Assembly: GCF_005924265.1 (NCBI RefSeq)
Contig: NZ_VCLB01000007.1
Span: forward strand, 62,001 to 126,000
Direction: 5' to 3'
From: Martelella lutilitoris
Lineage (GTDB): Bacteria > Pseudomonadota > Alphaproteobacteria > Rhizobiales > Rhizobiaceae
Length of the DNA: 64,000 nucleotides
The notes under the pieces are model-generated. The model saw only the letters and a list, made by a program, of their open reading frames with translations, did not search any database and was not told the DNA's origin. Positions 55,662-64,000 of this stretch are shown here, piece after piece; position 1 is the first letter of the stretch; each line of letters starts with the position of its first letter. The position numbers were made by a program, and so were the translations under genes.

Positions 55662-55690
55662 AAAACGCCGGGCGAGTTGCCCGGCGTTTT
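55662..55690. terminator. Strong bidirectional intrinsic terminator
   Basis: AAAACGCCGGGC and GCCCGGCGTTTT form a perfect 12-bp stem with GAGTT as loop. A-run before and T-run after make it a terminator in both directions, serving clpS-clpA and the convergent PagL-like gene. Confidence 0.9.
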
Positions 55691-55720
55691 CATTTCCTCT
55701 GCGGAGAACCGTTGCCGGTT

Positions 55721-56314
55721 CTAGAAATTTTTGGCGATGCCGAGGCCGCCATAGGTCAAGCCGCTGTTCGGGCTGGCGAGTTCCGCATTCGAGGAGTGAC
55801 GGACAGTCGCCGTGATGCTCCAGCTGTCGTCAAGGTCGACGCCGAAGGCGATATATTCGTGAAACAGCAGGTGGGAGCCGATACCGGGTCCGCGGCCGCC
55901 ATATTCATCCAGACTGCCGTTCGACAGCGCGCCGCCGAAACCGATATCGACGAAGGTCGGACCGGCAACCGGAAACTTCCAGCTCGCGCCGGCCATGATC
56001 TGCGACGATTCGTCAGCCGTCGAAATGCTGGCGCTCAAAAAGAAACGGGGATGCAGAAACTTGTCGAAGCCTTCCCGACCTTCGCTGTGAAGCGGGTCGA
56101 AGAACAGGCTCGGGATGAGAAAGACGCCCTTTTCGAAGTCCGAATTGGAGCCGAGGGATGCGGCGACTTCAAACCGAGCCTCGTCGAAAATACTCTCCTC
56201 GGCAGGCGGCGTCGGGCTTGCCGGAACGTTGGCATCCGCCGCGAAAACGGATCCTGCGCCCATCGCCAGAAAAGCCATCATGGCGGAGGGCCTGAGAAAC
56301 GATACTGAAGTCAT
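55721..56314 (-). CDS. Acyloxyacyl hydrolase / PagL-like lipid A 3-O-deacylase
   Basis: Outer-membrane beta-barrel protein of 197 residues with an N-terminal signal (MTSVSFLRPSAMMAFLAMGAGSVFA). Near the C-terminus VRHSSNAELASPNSG fits the HxSNA catalytic motif of PagL-type lipid A deacylases, with His and Ser as active-site residues. The last residue is Phe, as in outer-membrane proteins. It should remove the 3-O-acyl chain of lipid A from the outside. ATG 56314 gives the best signal peptide; a longer start at 56344 is possible. Confidence 0.85.
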   Translation of the reverse strand: MTSVSFLRPSAMMAFLAMGAGSVFAADANVPASPTPPAEESIFDEARFEVAASLGSNSDFEKGVFLIPSLFFDPLHSEGREGFDKFLHPRFFLSASISTADESSQIMAGASWKFPVAGPTFVDIGFGGALSNGSLDEYGGRGPGIGSHLLFHEYIAFGVDLDDSWSITATVRHSSNAELASPNSGLTYGGLGIAKNF

Positions 56315-56446
56315 AAGTCTTTCCAATCGGTAAGCGATCCGCAACCGCCCAAAGGACGGACCGGATTTCAGCGTGCATTACTGACGATTCCATCCCCAAG
56401 GTCAAGCTTAACCACGACCAATTGACGGGTCGCGAAGCGAAGGCCT

Positions 56447-57121
56447 TCAGGCGGTGGCCAGCATGTCGAGCGCTGATTCGAAAAGCCGCCGGCCGTCCGT
56501 TCCGCCATGGGCGGTTTCGATCAGGTTTTCCGGATGCGGCATCATGCCGAGCACGTTGCCCTGTTCGTTGACCAATCCTGCGATGTCATTGATCGAGCCG
56601 TTGGGATTGGTGCCCTCGGCATAGCGAAACACGACCTGATTGTTGTCTTCGATTCGGGCGAGTTCATCGGCCTCGGCAAAGTAATTGCCGTCGTGGTGGG
56701 CCACAGGGCAGTTGATCACTTCGCCCGCCTCGTAGCCGGACGTGAAGGCCGTGCGGTTGTTGGCGACTGCGAGACGGACCTGGCGGCAGACGAATTTCAG
56801 CGAGGCATTGCGCATCAGCGCGCCCGGCAGAAGGCCGGCCTCAAGCAGGATCTGGAAGCCGTTGCACACGCCGATGACGCGGACCCCTGCGCGGGCCTTT
56901 TCGGCAACCGCGCGCATGACCGGCATGCGCGCCGCGATTGCCCCGCAGCGCAGATAGTCGCCATAGGAAAAGCCGCCGGGAATGATGATCAGGTCGGCAT
57001 CCGGCAGTTCGGTCTCGGTCTGCCAGACGGGGATCGGATCATGGCCGGATATGGTGCGGATCGCGGCGAACATGTCGCGGTCGCGGTTCAGGCCCGGAAG
57101 TTGGATCAATGCGGTCTTCAT
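56447..57121 (-). CDS. purQ: Phosphoribosylformylglycinamidine synthase subunit PurQ
   Basis: Glutaminase subunit of the three-part FGAM synthase, 224 residues. The class I amidotransferase nucleophile is the cysteine of [18 protein letters not shown]; the catalytic histidine and glutamate are in MMPHPE. It supplies ammonia to PurL, which is not in this window. Next to purS and purC on the minus strand, with 22 bases between it and purS. Confidence 0.97.
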   Translation of the reverse strand: MKTALIQLPGLNRDRDMFAAIRTISGHDPIPVWQTETELPDADLIIIPGGFSYGDYLRCGAIAARMPVMRAVAEKARAGVRVIGVCNGFQILLEAGLLPGALMRNASLKFVCRQVRLAVANNRTAFTSGYEAGEVINCPVAHHDGNYFAEADELARIEDNNQVVFRYAEGTNPNGSINDIAGLVNEQGNVLGMMPHPENLIETAHGGTDGRRLFESALDMLATA

Positions 57122-57143
57122 GGCTTTCGCTCTCTTCCTGCGC

Positions 57144-57392
57144 TCAGGCCTGGGTCAGTTCGATCGCGTAATTCTCGATCACCATGTTGGCCAGAAGCTT
57201 CTCGCACATGGCCGCGACATCGGCCTCGGCCTTGGCGCGGTCATCGGTGTCGAGCGCGAGGTCGAAGACCTTGCCCTGGCGCGCGGCGGACAGACCGTCG
57301 AACCCCAGACCGTGAAGGGCGCCTTCGATGGCCTTTCCCTGCGGATCGAGAACGCCGTTCTTCAAGGTAACGATGACACGTGCATTGATCAC
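57144..57392 (-). CDS. purS: Phosphoribosylformylglycinamidine synthase subunit PurS
   Basis: Small subunit of 82 residues that bridges PurQ and PurL. The family string [19 protein letters not shown] begins right after the start, and VRQGK-type [10 protein letters not shown] and [11 protein letters not shown] complete it. GTG 57392 is chosen because it gives the normal family length (VINARV...); a longer frame to 57422 has no family similarity and would overlap purC. It lies between purC and purQ, 19 bases after purC. Confidence 0.95.
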   Translation of the reverse strand: MINARVIVTLKNGVLDPQGKAIEGALHGLGFDGLSAARQGKVFDLALDTDDRAKAEADVAAMCEKLLANMVIENYAIELTQA

Positions 57393-57411
57393 TGGTTCAA
57401 TCCTCAATCTG

Positions 57412-58164
57412 CTATTTGACAAGTACCGGGCCGGCGGCGCGGGCGGGTTCGTTCTCGTTCATGATGCCCAGCCTGCGGGCAATCTCCGAATGGGCATTGG
57501 GCGCAGCACCGCCGCGCGCATCGCGGTCCATCCGCTGGCGCGTCTGCAGGTCGATGAGCCGGCAGGAATCCGGCGAGATCTCGTCGGCCAGGATGATACG
57601 CATCATGTCGCCTTCGAACAGACGGCCGCACTCGATCTTGAAGTCGACGAGCTGCATGCCGGCGCCGAGAAACAGGCCGGAGAGAAAATCGTTGATGCGG
57701 ATCGCAAGCGCCACCATGTCATCGAGTTCAGGCGGCATCGCCCAGCCGAAAGCGGTGATATGCTCTTCGGTGACCAGCGGGTTCTTCAGCTCGTCGGATT
57801 TCAGCGAGAACTCGACGATGGAACGGGGAAGGGGGGTGCCCTCCTCGATGCCGAGCCGGCGCGAAAGCGAGCCGGCGGCGATATTGCGGACGGTGAGCAC
57901 GAGCGGGATCATCTCCACCTCGCGCACCAGTTGCTCGCGCATGTTGAGGCGGCGGATGAAATGGGTCGGAATGCCGATCGCGTTCAGATGGCTGAAGACA
58001 TATTCGGAGATGCGGTTGTTGAGCACGCCCTTGCCGTCAATAACCTCACCGGCAATACCCGGCTCGGCGGCGTCATCCTTGAAGAACTGGATCAGCGTTC
58101 CGGGCTCGGGGCCTTCGTAGAGGATCTTGCCCTTGCCTTCAAAAACCCGGCGGCGACGATTCAT
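57412..58164 (-). CDS. purC: Phosphoribosylaminoimidazole-succinocarboxamide synthase
   Basis: SAICAR synthase of 250 residues, step 8 of purine synthesis. [24 protein letters not shown] at the N-terminus binds [12 protein letters not shown] and the signature [10 protein letters not shown] and [11 protein letters not shown] are intact. ATG 58164 gives the family N-terminus ([11 protein letters not shown]). It heads purC-purS-purQ, the usual rhizobial order, divergent from the DUF1476 gene. Confidence 0.97.
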   Translation of the reverse strand: MNRRRRVFEGKGKILYEGPEPGTLIQFFKDDAAEPGIAGEVIDGKGVLNNRISEYVFSHLNAIGIPTHFIRRLNMREQLVREVEMIPLVLTVRNIAAGSLSRRLGIEEGTPLPRSIVEFSLKSDELKNPLVTEEHITAFGWAMPPELDDMVALAIRINDFLSGLFLGAGMQLVDFKIECGRLFEGDMMRIILADEISPDSCRLIDLQTRQRMDRDARGGAAPNAHSEIARRLGIMNENEPARAAGPVLVK

Positions 58165-58445
58165 TTTTTTCTCGCGTAGTTGGCGTGGCCTTGGCGCACG
58201 CGATATTTCTGTCTCTCTCGCTGGAATAGCGAAGTCGTGCGGCTTTCTCAATCAAAACCAAGCGTTTTTCAAGGCAATTGCACGCACGGATCGATGGGCG
58301 GCCGCCTTTGGAGCCGATTTCATCTTGGATTTTAAACGATCTTATTAAAATAGTTAAATCCTGCTTCTTTTCAAACGTCAGTTTTGTCGCCATTCTCTTT
58401 GCAAGAGGAAACGGAGCGCCGTCCGGCGGCGCGATGGAGGTGGAT

Positions 58446-58766
58446 ATGTCCGGATCGATCTTTACCGATCGCGAGCGTGCCTTCGAGGCAGCCTATGTGC
58501 AGCAGGAAGCCGCACGCTTTCGTGTGATCGCGCGGCGTAACCGGATGCTGGCCGCCTGGGCAGCAGATCTTCTGGGGCGCGAGGATCTAGAATTCTACGC
58601 CAGCGAAGTGATCGCTGCCGATTTCACCCATGCCGGCCATGACGACGTTTTGAAGAAGCTGATGCGTGATTTCGCCGAGGCGGGTATCGAGATCGACGAG
58701 GAAACCGTGCGGATGAAGATGCAGGCCTTTCTTCAGGCTGCCAGCCATCAGAGCGAGCGGATCTGA
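58446..58766 (+). CDS. ATPase inhibitor subunit zeta (DUF1476)
   Basis: A 106-residue helical protein of the DUF1476 family, the alphaproteobacterial F1Fo-ATPase inhibitor zeta. The FTDRERAFEAAYVQQEAARFRVIARRN N-terminal region is the inhibitory segment in Paracoccus, followed by NRMLAAWAADLLG and a four-helix core. ATG 58446 is preferred after GGAGGTGG; in-frame ATG 58434 is just upstream. Location next to purC is conserved in rhizobia. It ends three bases from moeA, convergently. Confidence 0.92.
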   Translation: MSGSIFTDRERAFEAAYVQQEAARFRVIARRNRMLAAWAADLLGREDLEFYASEVIAADFTHAGHDDVLKKLMRDFAEAGIEIDEETVRMKMQAFLQAASHQSERI

Positions 58767-58769
58767 GGC

Positions 58770-59987
58770 TCAGCTGGCTGCTTTGCCCAAAAGCATCACC
58801 TCGAGCGGGTCGCCGGGTTTCAGCGGGCCGTCTCCGGGTGGGCGGACAATCAGGCAATCGGCGTCGGCCAGCGTCGCGATCAGCGATGAGTCCTGGCTTG
58901 CCGAGGGCGAGACGAGCCCCTGGCCACGATCTGAGAAACGCGCGCGCATATAGTGGCGGCGTGGACCGTTGGGGCCGATCGCCTCCGCCGCGACGGCGCG
59001 CATCAGCCGATCGCGGGGCGCAAGCCGCGCAAGGCGACGGATCAGCGGTTCGGCAAAGACCAGCGCGCAGACATAGGCGGAAACGGGATTGCCGGGCAGG
59101 CCGAGCACCTTCATGGCGTCGAGATTGCCGACCATGAGCGGCTTTCCAGGCCGCATGGCGATCTTCCAGAAATCGAGCGACATGCCCATCGCCTGCAATG
59201 TCGGGCCGACGAGATCGCGGTCGCCGACGGACGCCCCGCCAATGGTGATCAGGACATTTGCGCCCCATGCGCGAGCATCCTCGACCGCGGCCTCGATCGC
59301 GGATGGCTCGTCCGCGGCAATGCCAAGGTCGCGCGCCTCGGCGCCATTCGCGCGGGCGAGGCTCACGAGGGCGATCCCCGCCGAAGCCGAAATCTGTCCC
59401 GTTCCCGGTGTCTCGCCGGGCCGCACCAGTTCATCGCCGGTGGCGAGCACGGCGACCTTCGGACGGTGATAGACCGGCAGCGACCCATAGCCGCCGGCGG
59501 CCGCCAGCGAAAGATTGCGCGCCTCAAGCCGACTGCCGTCCGCGAGCAGAACCTGTCCTTGTCGAAAATCCTGCCCGGCGGCGCGGATATTGGCGTTTTT
59601 GGTTACGGATTTCATGATGCGGATACGGTCGCCCATGACTTCCGTATTCTCCTGGATCACCACGCTGTCGGCGCCCGATGGCAGCGGAGCGCCGGTGAAG
59701 ATCCTGATCGCGGTTCCCGGGGCGACAGATATCTCCGGCGTCTCGCCGGCCGCAACCGTGCCGATCACTAAGAGCGTCGCGCCGGTTGTTGCATCATCGG
59801 ACCTGACCGCATAGCCGTCCATGGCCGAGGCGCTGAAGGGCGGTTGGGTGATGCGTGAGATAAGGTCTTCGGCCAGCACGCGACCATCGGCTTCGACCAG
59901 ATCGCAGCTCTCCCTATCCGTGATCGGCAATGCGCCGTTCAGCAGGATGGAGAGCGCATCATCGACGGGCAGAAGCGAGCCGGCCAT
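58770..59987 (-). CDS. moeA: Molybdopterin molybdotransferase MoeA
   Basis: Inserts molybdenum into adenylated molybdopterin; 405 residues. The MoeA domain I-II hallmark FSASAMDGYAVRS, and the MPT-binding domain III motif TIGGASVGDRDLV, then KPLMVGNL and GLPGNPVSAYV are intact. It lies three bases after moaC and is the last gene of trpD-trpC-moaC-moeA. In many rhizobia lexA follows here; in this window it does not. Confidence 0.97.
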   Translation of the reverse strand: MAGSLLPVDDALSILLNGALPITDRESCDLVEADGRVLAEDLISRITQPPFSASAMDGYAVRSDDATTGATLLVIGTVAAGETPEISVAPGTAIRIFTGAPLPSGADSVVIQENTEVMGDRIRIMKSVTKNANIRAAGQDFRQGQVLLADGSRLEARNLSLAAAGGYGSLPVYHRPKVAVLATGDELVRPGETPGTGQISASAGIALVSLARANGAEARDLGIAADEPSAIEAAVEDARAWGANVLITIGGASVGDRDLVGPTLQAMGMSLDFWKIAMRPGKPLMVGNLDAMKVLGLPGNPVSAYVCALVFAEPLIRRLARLAPRDRLMRAVAAEAIGPNGPRRHYMRARFSDRGQGLVSPSASQDSSLIATLADADCLIVRPPGDGPLKPGDPLEVMLLGKAAS

Positions 59988-59990
59988 GCC

Positions 59991-60485
59991 TCACGTCTCC
60001 GATCGTTTGTAGTCGCCGCTTGCGCCGCCCGATTTCTCGACCAGGCGGATCGCGCCGATTTCCATCTCCCGGTCGGCCGCCTTGGCCATGTCGTAGATCG
60101 TCAGGCAGGCGACGGAAACGGCCGTCAGCGCCTCCATTTCGACGCCGGTTCGCCCGGTCAGCCGCGCGGTGGCGGTAACCCGCAGGCCGGGCAGGGCGGC
60201 ATCGGTAACGATATCGACGGCGATCTTGGTGAGCATCAGCGGGTGGCAGAGCGGAATGAGATTGGCGGTCTGCTTGGCGCCCATGATCCCGGCAAGGCGG
60301 GCCGTGGCGATGACGTCGCCCTTCTTCGCGTTGCCGCTTTCAATCAGCGCCAGCGTCTCGGGCTTCATGCGCACGAAACCCTCGGCCGTGGCCGTGCGAA
60401 CGGTCTCGTCCTTGCCCCCGACATCGACCATATTGGCGGAGCCGTCGGCCGCGATATGGGTCAGATTTGCCGGCCTGTCGCTCAT
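59991..60485 (-). CDS. moaC: Cyclic pyranopterin monophosphate synthase MoaC
   Basis: Second enzyme of molybdenum cofactor synthesis, 164 residues, with [31 protein letters not shown] and [21 protein letters not shown] all present, including the catalytic Lys and Asp. Its start overlaps trpC by 4 bases (ATGA), linking tryptophan and cofactor synthesis in one operon, as is usual in rhizobia. Confidence 0.97.
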   Translation of the reverse strand: MSDRPANLTHIAADGSANMVDVGGKDETVRTATAEGFVRMKPETLALIESGNAKKGDVIATARLAGIMGAKQTANLIPLCHPLMLTKIAVDIVTDAALPGLRVTATARLTGRTGVEMEALTAVSVACLTIYDMAKAADREMEIGAIRLVEKSGGASGDYKRSET

Positions 60486-61297
60486 TGCGCCGGAAGCCCG
60501 GCGTCAACGCCAGTCAGAAGCGCCCGCGTCGCGCCGGCAATATCGTCCTGGCGCATCAGGCTTTCGCCGACAAGGAAGGTGGTGATGCCGCTCTTTTTCA
60601 GACGCAGACAGTCGTCATGGACGAAGATGCCGCTTTCTCCGACGAGCAGCCGGTCGTCCGGCACCATCTTGACCAGGCGTTCGCTGGTCTCAAGCGTAAC
60701 CTCAAAATTCCTGAGATTACGGTTATTTATGCCGATCATATGAGAGGAAAGCTTAAGTGCGCGCGCGCATTCTTCCTCGTTATGGACCTCAAGCAGCGCG
60801 TCCATGCCGAGTTCGAAGGCGGTCTCTTCAAGTACGCGCGCCTCGTCATCGGAAAGGCTTGCCATGATGATCAGGATGCAGTCGGCGCCCCAGGCGCGGG
60901 CCTCGTGCACCTGATAGGGCTCGAACATGAAATCCTTCCGCAGCGCGGGCAGGGTGCAGGCATTGCGGGCGGCGGCGAGGAACTCGGGCGCGCCCTGGAA
61001 GCTCGGCGTATCGGTGAGCACCGAAAGGCAGGCCGCGCCGCCCGCCTCATAGGCCCTGGCAAAGGCCGGCGGATCGAAATCCGGGCGGATCAGACCCTTG
61101 GAAGGGCTCGCCTTCTTGATCTCGGCGATCAGCCCGAACCGGCCCTCGTCCTGTTTGCGACGGAGCGCTTCCAGAAAGCCGCGCGGCTTTTCTTGATCGG
61201 CTGCGCGCGCCTTCAGGTCGTCGAGCGTAACCTTCGCCTTGGCGGCGGCGATTTCCTCGCGCTTGTAGGCTTCGATCTTTCGCAGGATATCGGTCAT
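60482..61297 (-). CDS. trpC: Indole-3-glycerol phosphate synthase
   Basis: TIM-barrel enzyme of 271 residues in tryptophan synthesis. [11 protein letters not shown] carries the catalytic lysine, and [29 protein letters not shown] and VGESGI are typical. It is monofunctional, not fused to TrpF. It starts nine bases after trpD and overlaps moaC by 4 bases. Confidence 0.97.
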   Translation of the reverse strand: MTDILRKIEAYKREEIAAAKAKVTLDDLKARAADQEKPRGFLEALRRKQDEGRFGLIAEIKKASPSKGLIRPDFDPPAFARAYEAGGAACLSVLTDTPSFQGAPEFLAAARNACTLPALRKDFMFEPYQVHEARAWGADCILIIMASLSDDEARVLEETAFELGMDALLEVHNEEECARALKLSSHMIGINNRNLRNFEVTLETSERLVKMVPDDRLLVGESGIFVHDDCLRLKKSGITTFLVGESLMRQDDIAGATRALLTGVDAGLPAQ

Positions 61298-61306
61298 GGC
61301 CGGTCC

Positions 61307-62329
61307 TCAGCCTTCGCTTTTCTGGTTGGAGACGGCGACGAGCCGGTCGAGCGCGAGCGCCGCATTGCCGCTTTCCAGCGATTGCGCGGCGATCGTCATT
61401 GCGTCGGCGATCGTCTCGCCCTTGCCGGCAATCATCAGGGCGGCAGCGGCGTTGCAGAGCGCAATGTCGCGATAGGCGTTGCGCTCGCCGGAAAGCACCT
61501 TGCGCAGCGCCGCGGCGTTGACCTTGCCGTCACCGCCGCGAAGCGCGTCGAGCGTCACCGGCTCGACGCCGAAATCCTTCGGCGTCAGCGAATATTCGCG
61601 AATCTTGCCATCAGACAGCTCGGCGATCCTGGTCGTTCCGGTCGTGGTGATTTCGTCAAGGCCTTCGCCGTGCACGACCCAGACGGTCTCGGATCCGAGA
61701 TCGCGCAGCACCTCGGCGAGCGGCACCAGCCATTGCGGCGAAAACACGCCGAGCAGCTGGCTCTTCACGCCGGCCGGGTTCGAAAGCGGTCCGAGAAGGT
61801 TGAAGATTGTGCGCGTACCGAGTTCGACCCGGGAGGGGCCGACATGGCGCATGGCGGCGTGATGCTTCTGCGCGAACATGAAGCCGATGCCGGCCTCTGC
61901 CAGGCAGGCCTCGATGATCGCGGGTCCGGTATCCAGCTCAACGCCAAGCTCCGACAGGCTGTCGGCGGTGCCGGAGCGCGAGCTCAGCGCCCGGTTGCCA
62001 TGCTTGGCAACGGTCACCCCGGCGCCTGCCGTCACAATCGCAGCCAGGGTCGAGATATTGTAGGTGCCGGCGCCGTCGCCGCCGGTGCCAACGATATCGA
62101 TCGCGTGTTCCGGCGCCTTGACCGGCAGCATCTTGGCCCGCATCGTCGTAACCGCGCCGACAATCTCGTCGACCGTCTCGCCCTTGACCCTGAGCGCCAT
62201 CAGAAAGCCGCCGATCTGCGAGGGGGTGGCCTCGCCCGACATCAGGATGTCGAAGGCCTGGCGGGATTCTTCGCTCGTCAGCGATTGGCCGTCGGCGACC
62301 TTGGCGATGAAGGGTTTCAGTTCGGACAT
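61307..62329 (-). CDS. trpD: Anthranilate phosphoribosyltransferase
   Basis: Transfers phosphoribose to anthranilate; 340 residues. The PRPP site [17 protein letters not shown] and the anthranilate region [17 protein letters not shown] are intact, as are [16 protein letters not shown] and the HGEGLDEI motif. It follows the ppiD-like gene by 12 bases and leads into trpC, moaC and moeA. Confidence 0.97.
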   Translation of the reverse strand: MSELKPFIAKVADGQSLTSEESRQAFDILMSGEATPSQIGGFLMALRVKGETVDEIVGAVTTMRAKMLPVKAPEHAIDIVGTGGDGAGTYNISTLAAIVTAGAGVTVAKHGNRALSSRSGTADSLSELGVELDTGPAIIEACLAEAGIGFMFAQKHHAAMRHVGPSRVELGTRTIFNLLGPLSNPAGVKSQLLGVFSPQWLVPLAEVLRDLGSETVWVVHGEGLDEITTTGTTRIAELSDGKIREYSLTPKDFGVEPVTLDALRGGDGKVNAAALRKVLSGERNAYRDIALCNAAAALMIAGKGETIADAMTIAAQSLESGNAALALDRLVAVSNQKSEG

Positions 62330-62341
62330 GGCTTTTCTCGC

Positions 62342-64000
62342 TTATCGCAGGTTCACCGCCTGCTGGGCGAGCGTCTGGTTGATCGAGACGCCGTATTCGC
62401 TCTGCAGCTTGTTGATCATTTCGTCGAGGATATCGTCTCCGGCGGAAGAGGCAATGGCGGTGATGACCTGGTTGTCGCCGCTGGTCTCCAGCGTGTCGGA
62501 GGGATTGACCACGGTTGCCACCGACAGCACGATCTGCTCGATCCCGCCGTCACGCGGGGCGGTGGCCACGGTTCCGAGCGGTCCGCTGAAGGCCGCGGCG
62601 ATCGCCTCGGGGCCGAGGTCGCTGTTCTGCGAATTGCGGGTGATCGACGGGCTGTGCTGAACGTCGATGGCGAGATCGTCGGCCACCTGCTGCAGGCTCT
62701 CGCCGTTTTCGACCCGCTGCTTCAGTTCGTCGGCCTTGGCGGCGAGCGCATCACGCTGCTGCTCGGCGGCCCAGTCGGCCTCTACCTGGCTGCGGACCTC
62801 ATCGAAGGTGCGGTCGCGCGGCGGGGTGATATCTTCAACCTCGTACCAGACCACGCCCCCGTCATTGAGGTTCAGCGGAAGGTTCTCAAGGCCGGTATCG
62901 CTCTGAAACGCGGCGCCGACGAGTTCGGTGCCCAGCGGAATGTCATCGATCGGGTTGCCGTCCGGATCGCGGCCGTTGGCGTCGATGGCGTTGATCGTCA
63001 CCGCTTCAAGGCCGAGGCTTTGCGCGGCCTCGGCCATGCTGGCGCCGCCGGCGCGCTGGTCCTCGTACTGGTTCTCGACGTTCAGGATGTCGTCGGCGGC
63101 CTGCTGCTCGGCAAGCTCCGTGCGGATCTGGTCCTCGACATCGGCAAGGGGGGTTGTGCTTTCCGGCTGGATGTCGGTCACGCGAATGATGACCGGACCG
63201 AAATTGCCCTGAACGACGCCGCTGACGCCGCCTTCCTCGGGAATGGCAAAGGCGGCCTCGTCGATCGCCTGGTCGGGGAACTGGCCCTTCTCATAGATGC
63301 CGAGCGTCACGTCGGCCGCCGTGCGGCCGGCTTCCGAGACGAGCTGGTCGAAGGTCTTGGCGCCGTCCTCGAGCGCCTGGGCCGCCTGTTCTGCGGCAGC
63401 CTGATCATCAAAGGTCATCTGCTGGATCCGGCGCTCCTCCGGCGTCGTGTAACTGGCGATCCGCGCCTCGTAATCGGCCCGGACGGCATCGTCCGAAACC
63501 GCGCCGGGATCGGCGATGTCGGACGGCCGGAGCGCGACATAGGAGATCTTGCGGTATTCGGGCGCGCGGTAGGCGGCCTGACGTTGTTCGAACCAGGGCT
63601 GAAGGACATCATCGCCCGGCGACTTGATCGGGTCGACAAAGGCATTGTTGAGAACGATATAGTCGACCACGCGGCTTTGCGACCGGTATTCGCGAATGGC
63701 GTCCACCAGCGTTTCCGGCGGCACGAAACCGTCAGCCATGCCGTCGACGATCTGCGAGCGGACCGCAACCTTGCTGCGCTCGGCCACATAGTCATCCTCA
63801 TTGAGGCCGACATTGCGCAGGAGCGCGCTGAAGCGCTGGCGGTCGAATCGCCCGTCGGTGTTCTGGAAGGCAGGATCCTGGGCGATGATCTCGGCAAGCC
63901 GGTCTTCGGAAAGGCCGAGATTCATGTTGTCGGCAAGCTGGTCGAGGGCAGCGCCGGCAACGAGCTGGGCATAGACCTGTTGGTCGACGCCGATCATGCG
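62342..64000 (-). CDS. ppiD: PpiD/SurA-like peptidyl-prolyl isomerase, 5' end cut by window
   Basis: At least 552 residues of a periplasmic folding factor anchored in the inner membrane. The N-terminal SurA_N-like helices (DQQVYAQLVAGAALDQLAD...) are present, followed by a parvulin-type PPIase region around 230-330 and a second acidic repeat-rich half. The membrane anchor and true start lie beyond the right edge. It is the first visible gene of the trpD-trpC-moaC-moeA run, a conserved rhizobial arrangement. PpiD and SurA are hard to tell apart here, so the symbol is tentative. Confidence 0.85.
   Translation of the reverse strand, partial: RMIGVDQQVYAQLVAGAALDQLADNMNLGLSEDRLAEIIAQDPAFQNTDGRFDRQRFSALLRNVGLNEDDYVAERSKVAVRSQIVDGMADGFVPPETLVDAIREYRSQSRVVDYIVLNNAFVDPIKSPGDDVLQPWFEQRQAAYRAPEYRKISYVALRPSDIADPGAVSDDAVRADYEARIASYTTPEERRIQQMTFDDQAAAEQAAQALEDGAKTFDQLVSEAGRTAADVTLGIYEKGQFPDQAIDEAAFAIPEEGGVSGVVQGNFGPVIIRVTDIQPESTTPLADVEDQIRTELAEQQAADDILNVENQYEDQRAGGASMAEAAQSLGLEAVTINAIDANGRDPDGNPIDDIPLGTELVGAAFQSDTGLENLPLNLNDGGVVWYEVEDITPPRDRTFDEVRSQVEADWAAEQQRDALAAKADELKQRVENGESLQQVADDLAIDVQHSPSITRNSQNSDLGPEAIAAAFSGPLGTVATAPRDGGIEQIVLSVATVVNPSDTLETSGDNQVITAIASSAGDDILDEMINKLQSEYGVSINQTLAQQAVNLR

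Overview
This window looks like chromosomal DNA of a GC-rich alphaproteobacterium of the order Hyphomicrobiales (Rhizobiales), probably Rhizobiaceae or a relative such as Martelella. The order-level call rests on an RpoE/ChrR pair, a tandem glycine riboswitch on gcvTHP, an ATP12 chaperone, a DUF1476 (ATPase inhibitor zeta) gene beside purC-purS-purQ, a clpS-clpA pair and the block ppiD-trpD-trpC-moaC-moeA. The genus is a guess. Most genes are ordinary housekeeping genes in short, tightly overlapped operons.

Layout. 1-5240: ECF sigma factor with ChrR anti-sigma and DUF2177 gene, an IMPACT/YigZ protein, a small lipoprotein, an AbrB-type membrane protein and an Ntn-family amide hydrolase. 5259-7561: an AT-rich two-gene island whose second product starts with a PD-(D/E)xK-like nuclease signature; this is the best candidate for an undescribed system. 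7620-12242: gcvT-gcvH-gcvP (minus strand) under a two-aptamer glycine riboswitch. 12501-16030: crcB, a pseudouridine synthase, two tandem HAD hydrolase paralogues and ATP12. 16143-19049: the glutathione-dependent formaldehyde oxidation operon (class III ADH, GNAT, DUF188, S-formylglutathione hydrolase). 19258-20647: an XRE regulator, lipB and tRNA-Leu(GAG). 20708-21315: a dead tyrosine integrase and a frameshifted ugd fragment, the scar of an element inserted next to the tRNA.

21410-27285 is a sulfate module (SLC13 permease, cysD, bifunctional cysNC, cysQ) that makes APS/PAPS and clears PAP. It runs straight into a polysaccharide region (27421-44623): UDP-glucose dehydrogenase, epimerase, glycosyltransferases, aldo/keto reductase, heparinase II/III-like lyase, Gfo/Idh oxidoreductase, gmd and fcl for GDP-L-fucose, and an AT-rich flippase (Wzx-like) and polymerase (Wzy-like). 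Together these suggest a surface polysaccharide containing uronic acid and fucose. The adjoining PAPS supply raises, but does not prove, that it is sulfated. A decayed PHP/CehA-like gene and an IS256 transposase fragment sit in the middle of this region.

44637-64000: a 2OG-Fe(II) oxygenase, uvrB, an orphan pair of unknown genes (48342-49792), RDD protein, thioesterase, extensin-like lipoprotein, clpS-clpA with a strong terminator, a PagL-like lipid A deacylase, purQ-purS-purC, DUF1476, moeA-moaC-trpC-trpD and a ppiD-like gene cut by the right edge. I saw no rRNA, CRISPR array, complete insertion sequence or replication origin.
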